Shown here: positions 44,800 to 54,182 of the stretch, in pieces
How positions within the stretch are numbered: position 1 is the stretch's first letter
Layout of the letters: the number at the start of each line of letters is the position of its first letter
Origin: Chloroflexi bacterium AL-N1
GTDB taxonomy: Bacteria > Chloroflexota > Chloroflexia > Chloroflexales > Roseiflexaceae
Direction of reading: 5' to 3'
Assembly (NCBI GenBank): GCA_013122435.1
Contig: WYDT01000012.1
Coordinates: 146,609 to 210,608, forward strand
Length of the DNA: 64,000 nucleotides
Notes under the pieces: generated by a model
The model's input: the letters and a program-made list of their open reading frames with translations, nothing else
Databases searched by the model: none
Told to the model about the DNA's origin: nothing
Made by a program: the position numbers and the translations under genes

Positions 44800-47538
44800 A
44801 TGCCTGACATTACACTAACGATAGATGGACAGACAGTTACAGTTCCAGCTGGTACCAACATTGTCGATGCAGCACGCACACTTGATGTTTCAATACCAGT
44901 ATTCTGCTATCACCCGAAGATGAAAGCGGTAGGCATGTGCCGCATGTGTCTGGTCGAAGTGTACACACCGATGATCGACCGCGCGACGGGCCAGCCTATT
45001 CTCGATGACAGTGGGCAACCAAAGCTCGGGCTGATGATGAACAAACTCCAGACAGGTTGTACCACACCTGTCAGTCAGGGTATGGTCGTCAAGACGGTTA
45101 CAGAAAAGGTGGAATTTGCCCAGCGTGGACAACTCGAATTTCTGCTTACATCGCATCCGTTGGACTGCCCTGTCTGTGACAAAGGTGGTGAATGTCCACT
45201 CCAGAATTTAACCATGCAGTGGGGTCCAGGTGTATCACGATTTGATTATGCCGACAAAGTACACTTTGAGAAGCCTATTCCCCTTGGCGACCTCATCTAT
45301 CTTGACCGTGAGCGCTGTATTCTCTGTGCGCGTTGTGTGCGTTTCCAGGATGAGATTGCCGATGATCCGGTGCTTGGTTTCGATAATCGTGGGCGTTCAT
45401 GGGAAATTATCTCGAAGAGCGATCCACCATTTAACTCCAAATTCTCAGGCAATACTACTGATATCTGTCCCGTTGGTGCCCTTACCAGCGCAGATTTTCG
45501 TTTCAAAGCACGGGTCTGGGAACTGCAATCGGTACCGAGCATCTGTCCACACTGTCCGGTCGGGTGCAATGTCTCACTCGATATGCGCTACAACGAAATG
45601 ATGCGGGTGATGCCACGCGAAAATGATTATGTCAATGAGATCTGGATTTGCGATAAAGCGCGTTTTGGCATGCGGTTCTTTGAGCAGGAAGAACGATTAA
45701 CAACCCCAATGATTCGCCGTGGCGACGAATGGGCTGCCGCCACGTGGGACGAAGCCTACCAACTGATTGGTGAGCGTTTTGCACAGATCCAGAACAAGGC
45801 AGGTGGTAAAGCGCTGGCCGGCCTTGCGGGACCAAAACTACCAAATGAAGATCTGTATCTCTTCCAGAAGCTGTTCCACGAAGTACTCAAATCCAATAAC
45901 CTTGATCATCGAGCGGGTAGCCCAACTGACCCGGTACTTGATGATCTACCGCGACAGGTTGGTGTTGGTGCAGGAACAAACCTGATGACGCTCGGCAAAG
46001 GCACCGCCATTCTGGTAGTCGGCGCCGATCCCGAAGAGGAAGCGCCGTTGTACATCCCCCGGCTGCGTGGCATTGTGACCCGTGGCGGTGACGTGACGGT
46101 GGTGAACAGCTACCCAACCAAGCTAGATCGCTCAGCAACCAGCCGCTTACGCATACGCCCTGGCACTGAGGCGTATCTGGTGATGGGCCTGATGCGAGCC
46201 ATTATCGATGAGAAACTACAGGACAACAACTTTATCGTCAATCGTGTGCAGGGTTTTGAGGAACTGATGCGCTCATTGGGCAAGTATACTGTTGCACGCT
46301 TAGTAGAAATAATCGGTATTGACGAAGAGCGCATCCGCACAACGGCCAGGCAATTTGTCAACGCCGAAAATGGCATCATCCTTTATGGCAAGATGGCATT
46401 GGGGTCCACAATACTACCACAAATGCTAGCCAATCTCGCGATGATGACTGGCAAAGTCGGTAAGCCCAACAATGGCTTGATTGCCTTGCTCCCAGGCGGG
46501 AATAGCCGTGGGGCGCTCGATATGGGTGTTCGACCGGATGCTGGCACAGCCGATAAAAAACGTAAGGTGGCCGGAATGGGCGCATCCGAAATGTGGGATG
46601 CTGCCAATGCTGGTCGCTTACAGGGCATGTATGTCGCTGGCCTCAACCCGGCTGCAACGAACCCCCAAGCCGCACAGTCGCTCCAAAAAGTTGGATTTCT
46701 GGTGGTGCAGGACCTGTTTATGACTGAAACAGCACAGCTTGCCGATGTTGTGTTGCCAGCAGCAGCCTTTGCAGAGCGCGATGGTACATTTACCAATGCT
46801 GAACGTCGAGTACAGCGGTTTCGCAAGGCGCGATCAGCGCCCGCCGATTTGCCATCTGACTGGGAGATCTTCCAGAATGTGGCGCGTGCCGTACTGGCGC
46901 CGGTCGCAGCCGTAATCCTCTCGTCCAATGGTCAGGGAGGGGGGGGGGCCACGGTGGCTACTTCCAACACATGGGATTACATAGTTCCCAGCGATGTGGC
47001 AGAGGAGATCAGCCGGACCATAACGGGCTACACCAGGACCAATTACACGAGCCTGGAACTTACGAAGAAGTCCTGGGGGCGTCAAACCAATGAAGCGTTC
47101 TACTATGACGGCACATCGTATGAAAATACTGAGGGAGTTGGTGTAGCATTGCCAACACGTGCAGACGAGAGCAGAGGAATGTTGAGTTTTGTGTCGCAGG
47201 AGCCAACCGCACCTCTAACACCTGACCAGCAGTATCCGCTGGTGTTGATGACACCGACCCGATTGTACGGTGGTGGTGAGTGGTTGCGTGGCTCGAAACT
47301 TGCATCACGCGTTCCGCCTGCACATGCCATTTTAAACCGCATTGATGCCGAGAAACTTGGTGTGGCACTGGGGGAAAAAGTCCGTATCGAATCAAAGAGC
47401 GGTACGCTCGAATTGCCAATTCAGATCGATGCAGGTCTTGCAGAAGGTCTGGTCCTTGTTCCATCCGTACAGGGAGCAGAGGCAGCGCAGATCGCAACTG
47501 GTCCACAGACACGGGTCGCTGTTCGCAAAGTTGAATAG
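44800..47538 (+). CDS. nuoG: NADH-quinone oxidoreductase subunit G
   Basis: A 912-residue iron-sulfur subunit. The N-terminal ferredoxin-like domain has CYHPKMKAVGMCRMCLVEV for the 2Fe-2S cluster, then CPVCDKGGECPLQN (His/Cys-bound cluster region), CILCARCVRFQDEIA and SICPHCPVGCNVSL for 4Fe-4S clusters, followed by a molybdopterin-oxidoreductase-like domain that has lost its cofactor in this family. A ten-G run at 46939-46948 falls in a Gly-rich loop (NGQGGGGATVATSN) near residue 715. The frame is open with ten Gs, but this is a slippage-prone site. It lies 41 bases after nuoF. Confidence 0.94.
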   Translation: MPDITLTIDGQTVTVPAGTNIVDAARTLDVSIPVFCYHPKMKAVGMCRMCLVEVYTPMIDRATGQPILDDSGQPKLGLMMNKLQTGCTTPVSQGMVVKTVTEKVEFAQRGQLEFLLTSHPLDCPVCDKGGECPLQNLTMQWGPGVSRFDYADKVHFEKPIPLGDLIYLDRERCILCARCVRFQDEIADDPVLGFDNRGRSWEIISKSDPPFNSKFSGNTTDICPVGALTSADFRFKARVWELQSVPSICPHCPVGCNVSLDMRYNEMMRVMPRENDYVNEIWICDKARFGMRFFEQEERLTTPMIRRGDEWAAATWDEAYQLIGERFAQIQNKAGGKALAGLAGPKLPNEDLYLFQKLFHEVLKSNNLDHRAGSPTDPVLDDLPRQVGVGAGTNLMTLGKGTAILVVGADPEEEAPLYIPRLRGIVTRGGDVTVVNSYPTKLDRSATSRLRIRPGTEAYLVMGLMRAIIDEKLQDNNFIVNRVQGFEELMRSLGKYTVARLVEIIGIDEERIRTTARQFVNAENGIILYGKMALGSTILPQMLANLAMMTGKVGKPNNGLIALLPGGNSRGALDMGVRPDAGTADKKRKVAGMGASEMWDAANAGRLQGMYVAGLNPAATNPQAAQSLQKVGFLVVQDLFMTETAQLADVVLPAAAFAERDGTFTNAERRVQRFRKARSAPADLPSDWEIFQNVARAVLAPVAAVILSSNGQGGGGATVATSNTWDYIVPSDVAEEISRTITGYTRTNYTSLELTKKSWGRQTNEAFYYDGTSYENTEGVGVALPTRADESRGMLSFVSQEPTAPLTPDQQYPLVLMTPTRLYGGGEWLRGSKLASRVPPAHAILNRIDAEKLGVALGEKVRIESKSGTLELPIQIDAGLAEGLVLVPSVQGAEAAQIATGPQTRVAVRKVE

Positions 47539-47615
47539 TTGTCGTATAATGCGTGGAGTGCAAAGATGGACATACTGGTTCAAAATCCACGCATTATAGT
47601 GCAGGAAAGCTGACA

Positions 47616-48875
47616 ATGTCATTTCTCGATGTTATCATTCTAATTGTCCAGTGTGTCGTGCTCGCGTTAGCAACGACAGGACTCTTTGCGTATTTTACGT
47701 TATTCGAGCGACGCTTTCTGGCCCGCTTTCAAAACCGTGTTGGCCCCAACCGTGCGGGATATATTCCGCTCCCTGGCAACCGTAAGTTGTTCGGTGGCTT
47801 CCTGCAACCTGTTGCCGATGCTATCAAACTCTTTCTTAAAGAAGAAATTACTCCGGCGCTGGCGGACAAATGGGTGTATATTATTTCACCTGTGTTTGCC
47901 GTCATTCCAGCTATTATCATCTGGGCTACCATTCCACTTGGCTGCTTGCCCTACGGCGAGGGAGCGCAGATGGGCTGTCCTGCGGGCAGTGGAAATTTCC
48001 TCCATCTTGCCGATATCAATGTCGCTATTTTGTACTTCCTTGCGATCACATCGCTGGGTGTCTATGGCATTGCGATTGCTGGTTGGGCTTCTAATAATAA
48101 ATACTCGATGCTTGGTGGCATTCGGGCCACAGCACAGGTTATTTCCTATGAATTAGCACTTGGTTTGGCCATTCTTGGTGTCGTGATGCAGGCCGGTAGC
48201 TTTAGTACCAGCGAGATTGTGGCGCAACAGGCGGGGCCATTAGGATGGTATGTTATTCCGCAATTCCTGGCTTTTGTCATCTTCCTGATTGCATCAACGG
48301 CAGAAGTGGTACGAGCACCATTTGACCTCGTTGAGGCAGAACAGGAGCTTGCCGGTGGCTATAATGTTGAATATGGATCAATGAAATTCGCACTCTTTTT
48401 CATGTCCGAGTACATCAAACTGATTGCGATGAATGCCATTGCAGTAACGCTTTTCTTCGGCGGATGGCGCTTCCCAGGTATTGAAACACTGGCAACATTT
48501 GTAGCTGGGTTTGCTGGCGAAATCGCAGGGAATATCGTCTTTGGGCTTGTATCGCTTGGTGCTTTCCTGCTCAAAGTGACCGTTCTCTCGTTCATATCAG
48601 TCTGGGTCCGTGCAACCTTCCCACGCACACGCTACGACCAATTGATGATACTGGGATGGGTGGTTTTACTTCCATTGGCATTGTTCAATATCACACTCAC
48701 TGCAGTGGTTAATGTGTTCATTCCTGAGAACTATCTGCTGAGCGCTGGTATCACCTTTGCGGTCGGACTCATTGCTATCGTCGCAGTAGCACAAATCGCT
48801 GGGCCACGCCGATCACCACAACACGAAGTTACACTGGTCAAGCGAGAAACACGCGAGTTTAGTGTGGAGGGTTGA
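47616..48875 (+). CDS. nuoH: NADH-quinone oxidoreductase subunit H
   Basis: A 419-residue membrane subunit forming much of the quinone site. Conserved features: QNRVGPNRAGYIPLPGNRKL, GFLQPVADAIKLFLKEE, the EVVRAPFDLVEAEQELAGGYNVEYG stretch, and WVRATFPRTRYDQLMILGW. AGGAAAG precedes ATG 47616; the frame's earlier start at 47553 is rejected as it lies far from the conserved N-terminus. About eight membrane spans. Position between nuoG and nuoI is the standard order. Confidence 0.94.
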   Translation: MSFLDVIILIVQCVVLALATTGLFAYFTLFERRFLARFQNRVGPNRAGYIPLPGNRKLFGGFLQPVADAIKLFLKEEITPALADKWVYIISPVFAVIPAIIIWATIPLGCLPYGEGAQMGCPAGSGNFLHLADINVAILYFLAITSLGVYGIAIAGWASNNKYSMLGGIRATAQVISYELALGLAILGVVMQAGSFSTSEIVAQQAGPLGWYVIPQFLAFVIFLIASTAEVVRAPFDLVEAEQELAGGYNVEYGSMKFALFFMSEYIKLIAMNAIAVTLFFGGWRFPGIETLATFVAGFAGEIAGNIVFGLVSLGAFLLKVTVLSFISVWVRATFPRTRYDQLMILGWVVLLPLALFNITLTAVVNVFIPENYLLSAGITFAVGLIAIVAVAQIAGPRRSPQHEVTLVKRETREFSVEG

Positions 48876-48937
48876 TCGACATTATACAAAGATATATGTT
48901 ATTGAAGTACCAGGGCTGACAACGGAGAAAATATACT

Positions 48938-49435
48938 ATGCTTGGTGAATTATTTAAGGGTTTGAGCACTACACTGCGCTATATCTTCAAAAAACCTGTG
49001 ACTGTTGAATATCCAGAAATCCAACGTCCGGTTCGTGAACGCTTCCGTGGACGGCACGAGCTTAAGCGGTTTGAGAATGGCCAGGAGCGCTGTATCGGGT
49101 GCTCGTTGTGTGCCGCAGCATGTCCGTCTGATGCTATTCTGGTGGTGCCTGCCGAAAACGATCCCAGCGCCCCGAATTCTCCCGGCGAACGCTATGCGGC
49201 AAAGTACGAAATCAACATGCTACGTTGTATTTTCTGTGGATATTGTGAAGATGCCTGCCCGACCAACGCGATCGTGCTTGAACACGATTATGAGCTTTCA
49301 TTCTATAACCGTAAATCATCAATATATACAAAGGACATGCTCTTGGTTACCGAGGACAAAGGGCATGGAGAAATTCCACCTATTTTACAGCAGCTTGATC
49401 GACGGCCAAGTCCACCAGCACAAATTGATCTCTAA
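48938..49435 (+). CDS. nuoI: NADH-quinone oxidoreductase subunit I
   Basis: A 165-residue ferredoxin-type subunit that carries clusters N6a and N6b. The two ligand sets are CIGCSLCAAACP and CIFCGYCEDACP. The N-terminal amphipathic region (FKGLSTTLRYIFKKPVTVEYPE) associates with the membrane arm. Length is normal for the family. Confidence 0.94.
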   Translation: MLGELFKGLSTTLRYIFKKPVTVEYPEIQRPVRERFRGRHELKRFENGQERCIGCSLCAAACPSDAILVVPAENDPSAPNSPGERYAAKYEINMLRCIFCGYCEDACPTNAIVLEHDYELSFYNRKSSIYTKDMLLVTEDKGHGEIPPILQQLDRRPSPPAQIDL

Positions 49436-49521
49436 CAATACATGAAACGTGATTCGTGATCTAGCCTGCATCCCACCTGTAGAAGCAGACTTCATCGTCA
49501 CGTCTCATACTGTGACACACT

Positions 49522-50112
49522 ATGGAACTCATTGTTTTTGTGATTACTGCAATTGTCGCACTTGTTGGTGCAATTGCAATGATACTCAGTAAGAACGCGG
49601 TGCATAGTGCACTCTTTCTGCTGTTGAACTTTGTGGCAATCGCCATCTTTTATCTTTTACTACAATCACCCTTTCTGTTTGCGATACAACTGACCTTGTA
49701 TGCAGGAGCAATCATTGTTCTCTTTCTATTTGTGGTGATGTTGCTTGGAGCGGAACGTTCTGAAGAATCACAGGATCAGATTGCATGGCAACGACCACTG
49801 GCACTCGTGCTTGGATTGATACTGCTTGGCGAAGCCCTGTATATCTTCTTCAGCCAATTCGCAACTAATCCACCACCAGTCGCAGAGGGAGTAGTATTGA
49901 GTGATCCAACACTCATTGGTGAATCGCTCTTCACGACATACCTCCTGCCTTTCGAGATCACGGCCATTATTCTCTTAGCCGCGATTGTTGGTGTGGTTGT
50001 TTTAAACAAACGCGAAGACGGATCTGATGTTGCAGATCATCAACCAGTAGAACACTTTGAACAGCAACCTGTGGCACCTGTCGAGGTTGAAACAGCAAAA
50101 GTTGAAGGATAG
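49522..50112 (+). CDS. nuoJ: NADH-quinone oxidoreductase subunit J
   Basis: A 196-residue membrane subunit with five spans. Family features are FVITAIVALVGAIAMILSKNAVHSALFLLLNF and FAIQLTLYAGAIIVLFLFVVMLLG. The last ~35 residues are a charged, soluble tail longer than in many homologues. It is followed by a hairpin at 50128-50153 before nuoK. Confidence 0.93.
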   Translation: MELIVFVITAIVALVGAIAMILSKNAVHSALFLLLNFVAIAIFYLLLQSPFLFAIQLTLYAGAIIVLFLFVVMLLGAERSEESQDQIAWQRPLALVLGLILLGEALYIFFSQFATNPPPVAEGVVLSDPTLIGESLFTTYLLPFEITAIILLAAIVGVVVLNKREDGSDVADHQPVEHFEQQPVAPVEVETAKVEG

Positions 50113-50127
50113 TTTATAATAGACAGC

Positions 50128-50153
50128 ATTCGGTTTCCAGCAGAAGCCGAATT
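50128..50153 (+). other. Hairpin between nuoJ and nuoK
   Basis: ATTCGGTTTC and GAAGCCGAAT pair around a six-base loop. No T-run, so it is probably an mRNA processing or stabilising element rather than a terminator. Confidence 0.5.
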
Positions 50154-50190
50154 TGTATGTTAAGACCGTAAAGAAACATAAAGGTTAGCA

Positions 50191-50493
50191 ATGGTTCCGA
50201 CAAGTTATTATGTCATTCTCAGTGCCATACTCTTTACGATTGGGGTGCTTGGTGTTTTAACGAGACGTAATGCGCTGGTCATGTTCATGTCCGTCGAGTT
50301 GATGCTCAACTCTGCCAATCTCGCATTTGTGGCTTTTGCCAGAGAACGCGCATTGATTGAGGGACAGGTCCTCGTATTTTTTGTTATTACGGTCGCAGCC
50401 GCTGAGGTTGCCGTCGGGTTGGCGTTGCTTGTGGCCATCTTCCGCAGTCGCAGAACGACAGATATTGATGAAGTTAGTATGCTCAAAGGTTAA
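50191..50493 (+). CDS. nuoK: NADH-quinone oxidoreductase subunit K
   Basis: A 100-residue three-span subunit, normal length. It has the conserved Glu residues in MFMSVELMLNSANLAFVAF and in VFFVITVAAAEVAVGLALLVAIFR, both needed for proton transfer. Located 53 bases before nuoL. Confidence 0.95.
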   Translation: MVPTSYYVILSAILFTIGVLGVLTRRNALVMFMSVELMLNSANLAFVAFARERALIEGQVLVFFVITVAAAEVAVGLALLVAIFRSRRTTDIDEVSMLKG

Positions 50494-50546
50494 GCAAGTA
50501 GTGCCAATCGTAGACGATATGGCACTGTAAGGTCGAAGGTACGCAC

Positions 50547-52538
50547 ATGTCTCAATTAAGCTGGGTCATCGCCCTTATTCCCGCCTTTCCGCTGCTGGGG
50601 TTTTTGATTAACGCGCTGTTCATTCGGCGTGAGCGTGAGGCAGGGCTCGTGGCAAGTGGTGCAGTTATTCTGAGTTTTCTTGCCACACTCGTTTCTATCT
50701 ATGTTTTACAAACACTGCCTGAAGAGTCACAACGCATCAATTTTGTGATGTGGCAATGGATCAGTATCGGCACATTCCAGGTACCCTTCGGTCTGCTGTT
50801 TGATCAGTTGACTGTCGTGATGGCGCTCCTCATTACTGGTGTAGGTGCAATCATCCACGTGTACTCCATTGGCTACATGCGCGGCGACTCACGACCAGTG
50901 CGTTTCTTCGCGTACATGAACCTCTTCATCTTTGCGATGTTGGTGCTGGTCATGGCCGACAACTTGCTGCTGATGTTCCTGGGCTGGGAGGGTGTTGGCG
51001 TTTGTTCCTACCTGCTGATCAGCCACTATTTCGATCAGCGACTGGTCCAACCTGGTATTGTCCCATCAGAGGGCGCCACCAAAGCGTTTATCGTCAATCG
51101 TGTTGGCGACATTGGTCTGTTGCTCGCGATGTTTGCGCTGTTCTCACAAGTGGGAACCCTAACCTTCTATGGGCAATTCAGCCCCGAAGCAGCACCAACC
51201 ATCGGCTTTCTCGATCCCAACCTTATACAACAGCTTGGTGCTGGAACGCTCGATTTTGGCTTTCTGGGAACGGTTGGTGTTGCAACTGCAATCTGTCTGT
51301 TGTTGCTGCTCGGTGCCGTCGGTAAATCCGCACAGTTCCCGTTGTACACATGGCTACCAGATGCGATGGCCGGACCAACACCGGTGTCTGCGCTCATCCA
51401 CGCCGCGACCATGGTGACTTCCGGCGTGTATTTGATCGCTCGCACACACACCCTGTTTGCAGCAGCACCAACCGCACAGGGTTTTGTTGTTGCCATTGGC
51501 CTCGTGACGGCGCTTCTCGCTGCCACATCAGCTGTCGCACAAACTGATATTAAGCGGGTGCTGGCCTACTCGACGATTTCCCAACTCGGTTATATGATTG
51601 TAGCCGTCGGAATGGGAGCCATCGTTGCGGGTCTGTTCCACCTGCTTATGCATGGTATCTTCAAAGCATTGCTCTTCATGGCCGCCGGGTCAGTCATTCA
51701 CGGCGCCCACGACATTCAAGACATGCGGAGGATGGGTGGCTTTAGAAAAATCATGCCAATCACCTTCTGGACATATTTGATAGGGGCACTGGGACTGGCA
51801 GGTATCTTCCCACTCGCAGGGTTCTGGAGTAAAGAAGAAATCATCGCCTACTCCTGGTTTACTGCACAGAATCCAGGAATTGCTATTATCCTTGTGGTTA
51901 CATCTATCCTTACTGCTCTCTATATGGGCCGACAGATTGCACTTATCTTCTACGGCAGGCAACGCGACGTTGACTACGAAGCCCACGAAAGCAACCGCAC
52001 TATGACCACACCACTGATTATTCTGGCAGTTGGCACAGTTATTGGCGGTGTTATAAATCTGCCTGGTCTGCACTGGCTCAATGACTATCTTTTCCCGGTC
52101 ATTAATGAAGCGGCAGCTGAATACACTGTTGGAAAAGCTGTATTCGCAGTAGTGGTGCTTGTGGCATCTGTGGGAGGTGGGTATCTGGGATGGTGGTTGT
52201 ATGCCAAAGTCCTCGCAAGTCGTATCAGGTTCGGACGTGAAGATCCTGGCTTCCGCTACCTCGGCGACATCTGGCGGGGGGCCGAAATTGGCTGGGGGAT
52301 CGACTGGTTCTACGAGCGCGTTATCATACGTGGGCATCGTGGTCTTTCGCGCTTCCTGAATGATGTTTTCGACCGCCAGGGCATTGATGGTATCCTTGTC
52401 GAAGGGATCGGTTACCTATTTAGTCGACTATCCGGACTGTTTCGCCGAACGCAGAGTGGCTACATCCGCAACTATATGCTGGTCTTTATGGTCGGTGTGG
52501 TTGTTCTAGTTGGGTATTTCGCGTTCCAAGCACTTTGA
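50547..52538 (+). CDS. nuoL: NADH-quinone oxidoreductase subunit L
   Basis: A 663-residue antiporter-like proton-pumping subunit with about 16 membrane spans and the long lateral helix at the C-terminus. Conserved signatures: FLGWEGVGVCSYLLISHYF, TKAFIVNRVGDIGLLLAMF, SAQFPLYTWLPDAMAGPTPVSALIHAATMVTSGVYLIART and DIKRVLAYSTISQLGYM. Normal length and order. Confidence 0.95.
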   Translation: MSQLSWVIALIPAFPLLGFLINALFIRREREAGLVASGAVILSFLATLVSIYVLQTLPEESQRINFVMWQWISIGTFQVPFGLLFDQLTVVMALLITGVGAIIHVYSIGYMRGDSRPVRFFAYMNLFIFAMLVLVMADNLLLMFLGWEGVGVCSYLLISHYFDQRLVQPGIVPSEGATKAFIVNRVGDIGLLLAMFALFSQVGTLTFYGQFSPEAAPTIGFLDPNLIQQLGAGTLDFGFLGTVGVATAICLLLLLGAVGKSAQFPLYTWLPDAMAGPTPVSALIHAATMVTSGVYLIARTHTLFAAAPTAQGFVVAIGLVTALLAATSAVAQTDIKRVLAYSTISQLGYMIVAVGMGAIVAGLFHLLMHGIFKALLFMAAGSVIHGAHDIQDMRRMGGFRKIMPITFWTYLIGALGLAGIFPLAGFWSKEEIIAYSWFTAQNPGIAIILVVTSILTALYMGRQIALIFYGRQRDVDYEAHESNRTMTTPLIILAVGTVIGGVINLPGLHWLNDYLFPVINEAAAEYTVGKAVFAVVVLVASVGGGYLGWWLYAKVLASRIRFGREDPGFRYLGDIWRGAEIGWGIDWFYERVIIRGHRGLSRFLNDVFDRQGIDGILVEGIGYLFSRLSGLFRRTQSGYIRNYMLVFMVGVVVLVGYFAFQAL

Positions 52539-52582
52539 TGGGCCAAAGCTAACCTGTTATAAGGTATCAATGGAATAATATC

Positions 52583-54118
52583 GTGAATCAGTTACAGTTT
52601 CCCTTGATTTCAATCATTCTCTGGTTACCAGCACTCGGTGCACTCCTACTGTTTGCCATACCGCGTGCGAACGAAGCAGCACAACGCGCAGTTGCGCTCG
52701 GTGCAGCGCTTATCACATTTGCCGCCTCAGTTATGCTGCCAGTGGCATTTAATTTTACAACCCCAGGTTTTCAGTTCGTTGATAGCCTGGCGTGGGTCGC
52801 CGTCTGGGGGCTCGGCTATCTGGTTTCGGTTGATGGCATTAGCATCTGGTTAGTGCTACTCACTACCCTGCTCACACCGATCGCTTTGATGGCAACATGG
52901 AACACCACGTTCAAAGATCTACGTACCTATCTCATGCTCATGTTGCTCCTGGAAACAAGCCTCATTGGCGTCTTTGTGGCACAGGACATGTTGCTGTTCT
53001 TTATCTTTTTTGAGTTTACGCTCATACCGACAGCACTTCTAATCGGCATGTGGGGCGGCGAAAAGCGGCAAAAAGCAGCCACCAAGTTTTTTGTCTACAA
53101 CTTTAGCGGCTCCATCTTTATGCTGCTATCCATCATCGGTGTATACAGCAGCCATGGTCAACAGACCGGCAACTACACCTTCGACATTGCCACCATCACA
53201 TCAAATGTGCAAACACAGGCATTCCAACTTACCGATGGGATGGGATGGTTATTGTTTGGCGGTTTCTTTATCGCCTTTGCCATCAAAGCGCCGCTCTGGC
53301 CCTTCCATACCTGGCTCCCAGAAGCCCACACTGAAGCCTCGTCCGACGGCTCTGTCGATGTTCTGGGACTGCTGGTCAAGATCGGTGCCTATGGTTTTAT
53401 TCGCTTCAACTTACCATTGTTCCCTGACATTGCGTTGTGGGCCACCCCAGCGATCGCCGTTCTTGCTATTATCAGCATTTTGTATGGTGCCGCCATAGCC
53501 TTTGTGCAAACCGATATGAAGCGACTGCTCGCCTATTCATCCGTCAGTCATGTCGGCTTTATCATTCTTGGCATCTTCGCACTCAATCAAGCTGGCATTT
53601 CTGGCGCGATCTTGCAGATCGTCAACCAGGGCCTTGTCAGCGGAGGGCTCTTTCTGATCGTCGGAATGATCTACGCACGAAGCCAGACACGTGATATCAC
53701 CAAAGTAAGCGGGTTATGGAAAGCCATGCCTATCTATGGATCACTGGCCTTGGCGCTGGTATTAGCATCTATTGGTGTACCAGGACTGAACGGCTTCATA
53801 GGCGAGTTTGTCATTATGCAGGGTGCCTGGCTATCCCCCGATCTTGGCTGGGGTTTCGTCATCCCAACAATCATTGGCATTATTCTCGCCGCGGCATATA
53901 TGCTCCGTATGTTCCGTTTTGCATTCATGGGCGATGTTGTGCATCCAATTGGTGTTGAGCTACAAGACATTGGTGCACGCGAGATTGCATTACTCGTGAT
54001 TATCTTCGTTTGTGCGCTTGGTATCGGTATGTATCCAAACCTGCTCTTTAGCCATATGCAGGGGTCTGTTGAGCAGATCGTTCAGGGCATCGGTGTCATG
54101 CGAACAGCGATGAATTAG
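52583..54118 (+). CDS. nuoM: NADH-quinone oxidoreductase subunit M
   Basis: A 511-residue antiporter-like subunit starting with GTG. Signatures: LLFFIFFEFTLIPTALLIGMWGG, AIKAPLWPFHTWLPEAHTEASSDGSVDVLGLLVKIGAYGFIRF and DMKRLLAYSSVSHVGFIILG. About 14 spans. It lies 44 bases after nuoL and 64 bases before nuoN. Confidence 0.95.
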   Translation: MNQLQFPLISIILWLPALGALLLFAIPRANEAAQRAVALGAALITFAASVMLPVAFNFTTPGFQFVDSLAWVAVWGLGYLVSVDGISIWLVLLTTLLTPIALMATWNTTFKDLRTYLMLMLLLETSLIGVFVAQDMLLFFIFFEFTLIPTALLIGMWGGEKRQKAATKFFVYNFSGSIFMLLSIIGVYSSHGQQTGNYTFDIATITSNVQTQAFQLTDGMGWLLFGGFFIAFAIKAPLWPFHTWLPEAHTEASSDGSVDVLGLLVKIGAYGFIRFNLPLFPDIALWATPAIAVLAIISILYGAAIAFVQTDMKRLLAYSSVSHVGFIILGIFALNQAGISGAILQIVNQGLVSGGLFLIVGMIYARSQTRDITKVSGLWKAMPIYGSLALALVLASIGVPGLNGFIGEFVIMQGAWLSPDLGWGFVIPTIIGIILAAAYMLRMFRFAFMGDVVHPIGVELQDIGAREIALLVIIFVCALGIGMYPNLLFSHMQGSVEQIVQGIGVMRTAMN

Positions 54119-54182
54119 TGTCTAAGGGTTAGAGATAGTATCTGCTTCTAGAAGTTAGCTTCCAGAAGCTCAGCAGGAAGTT

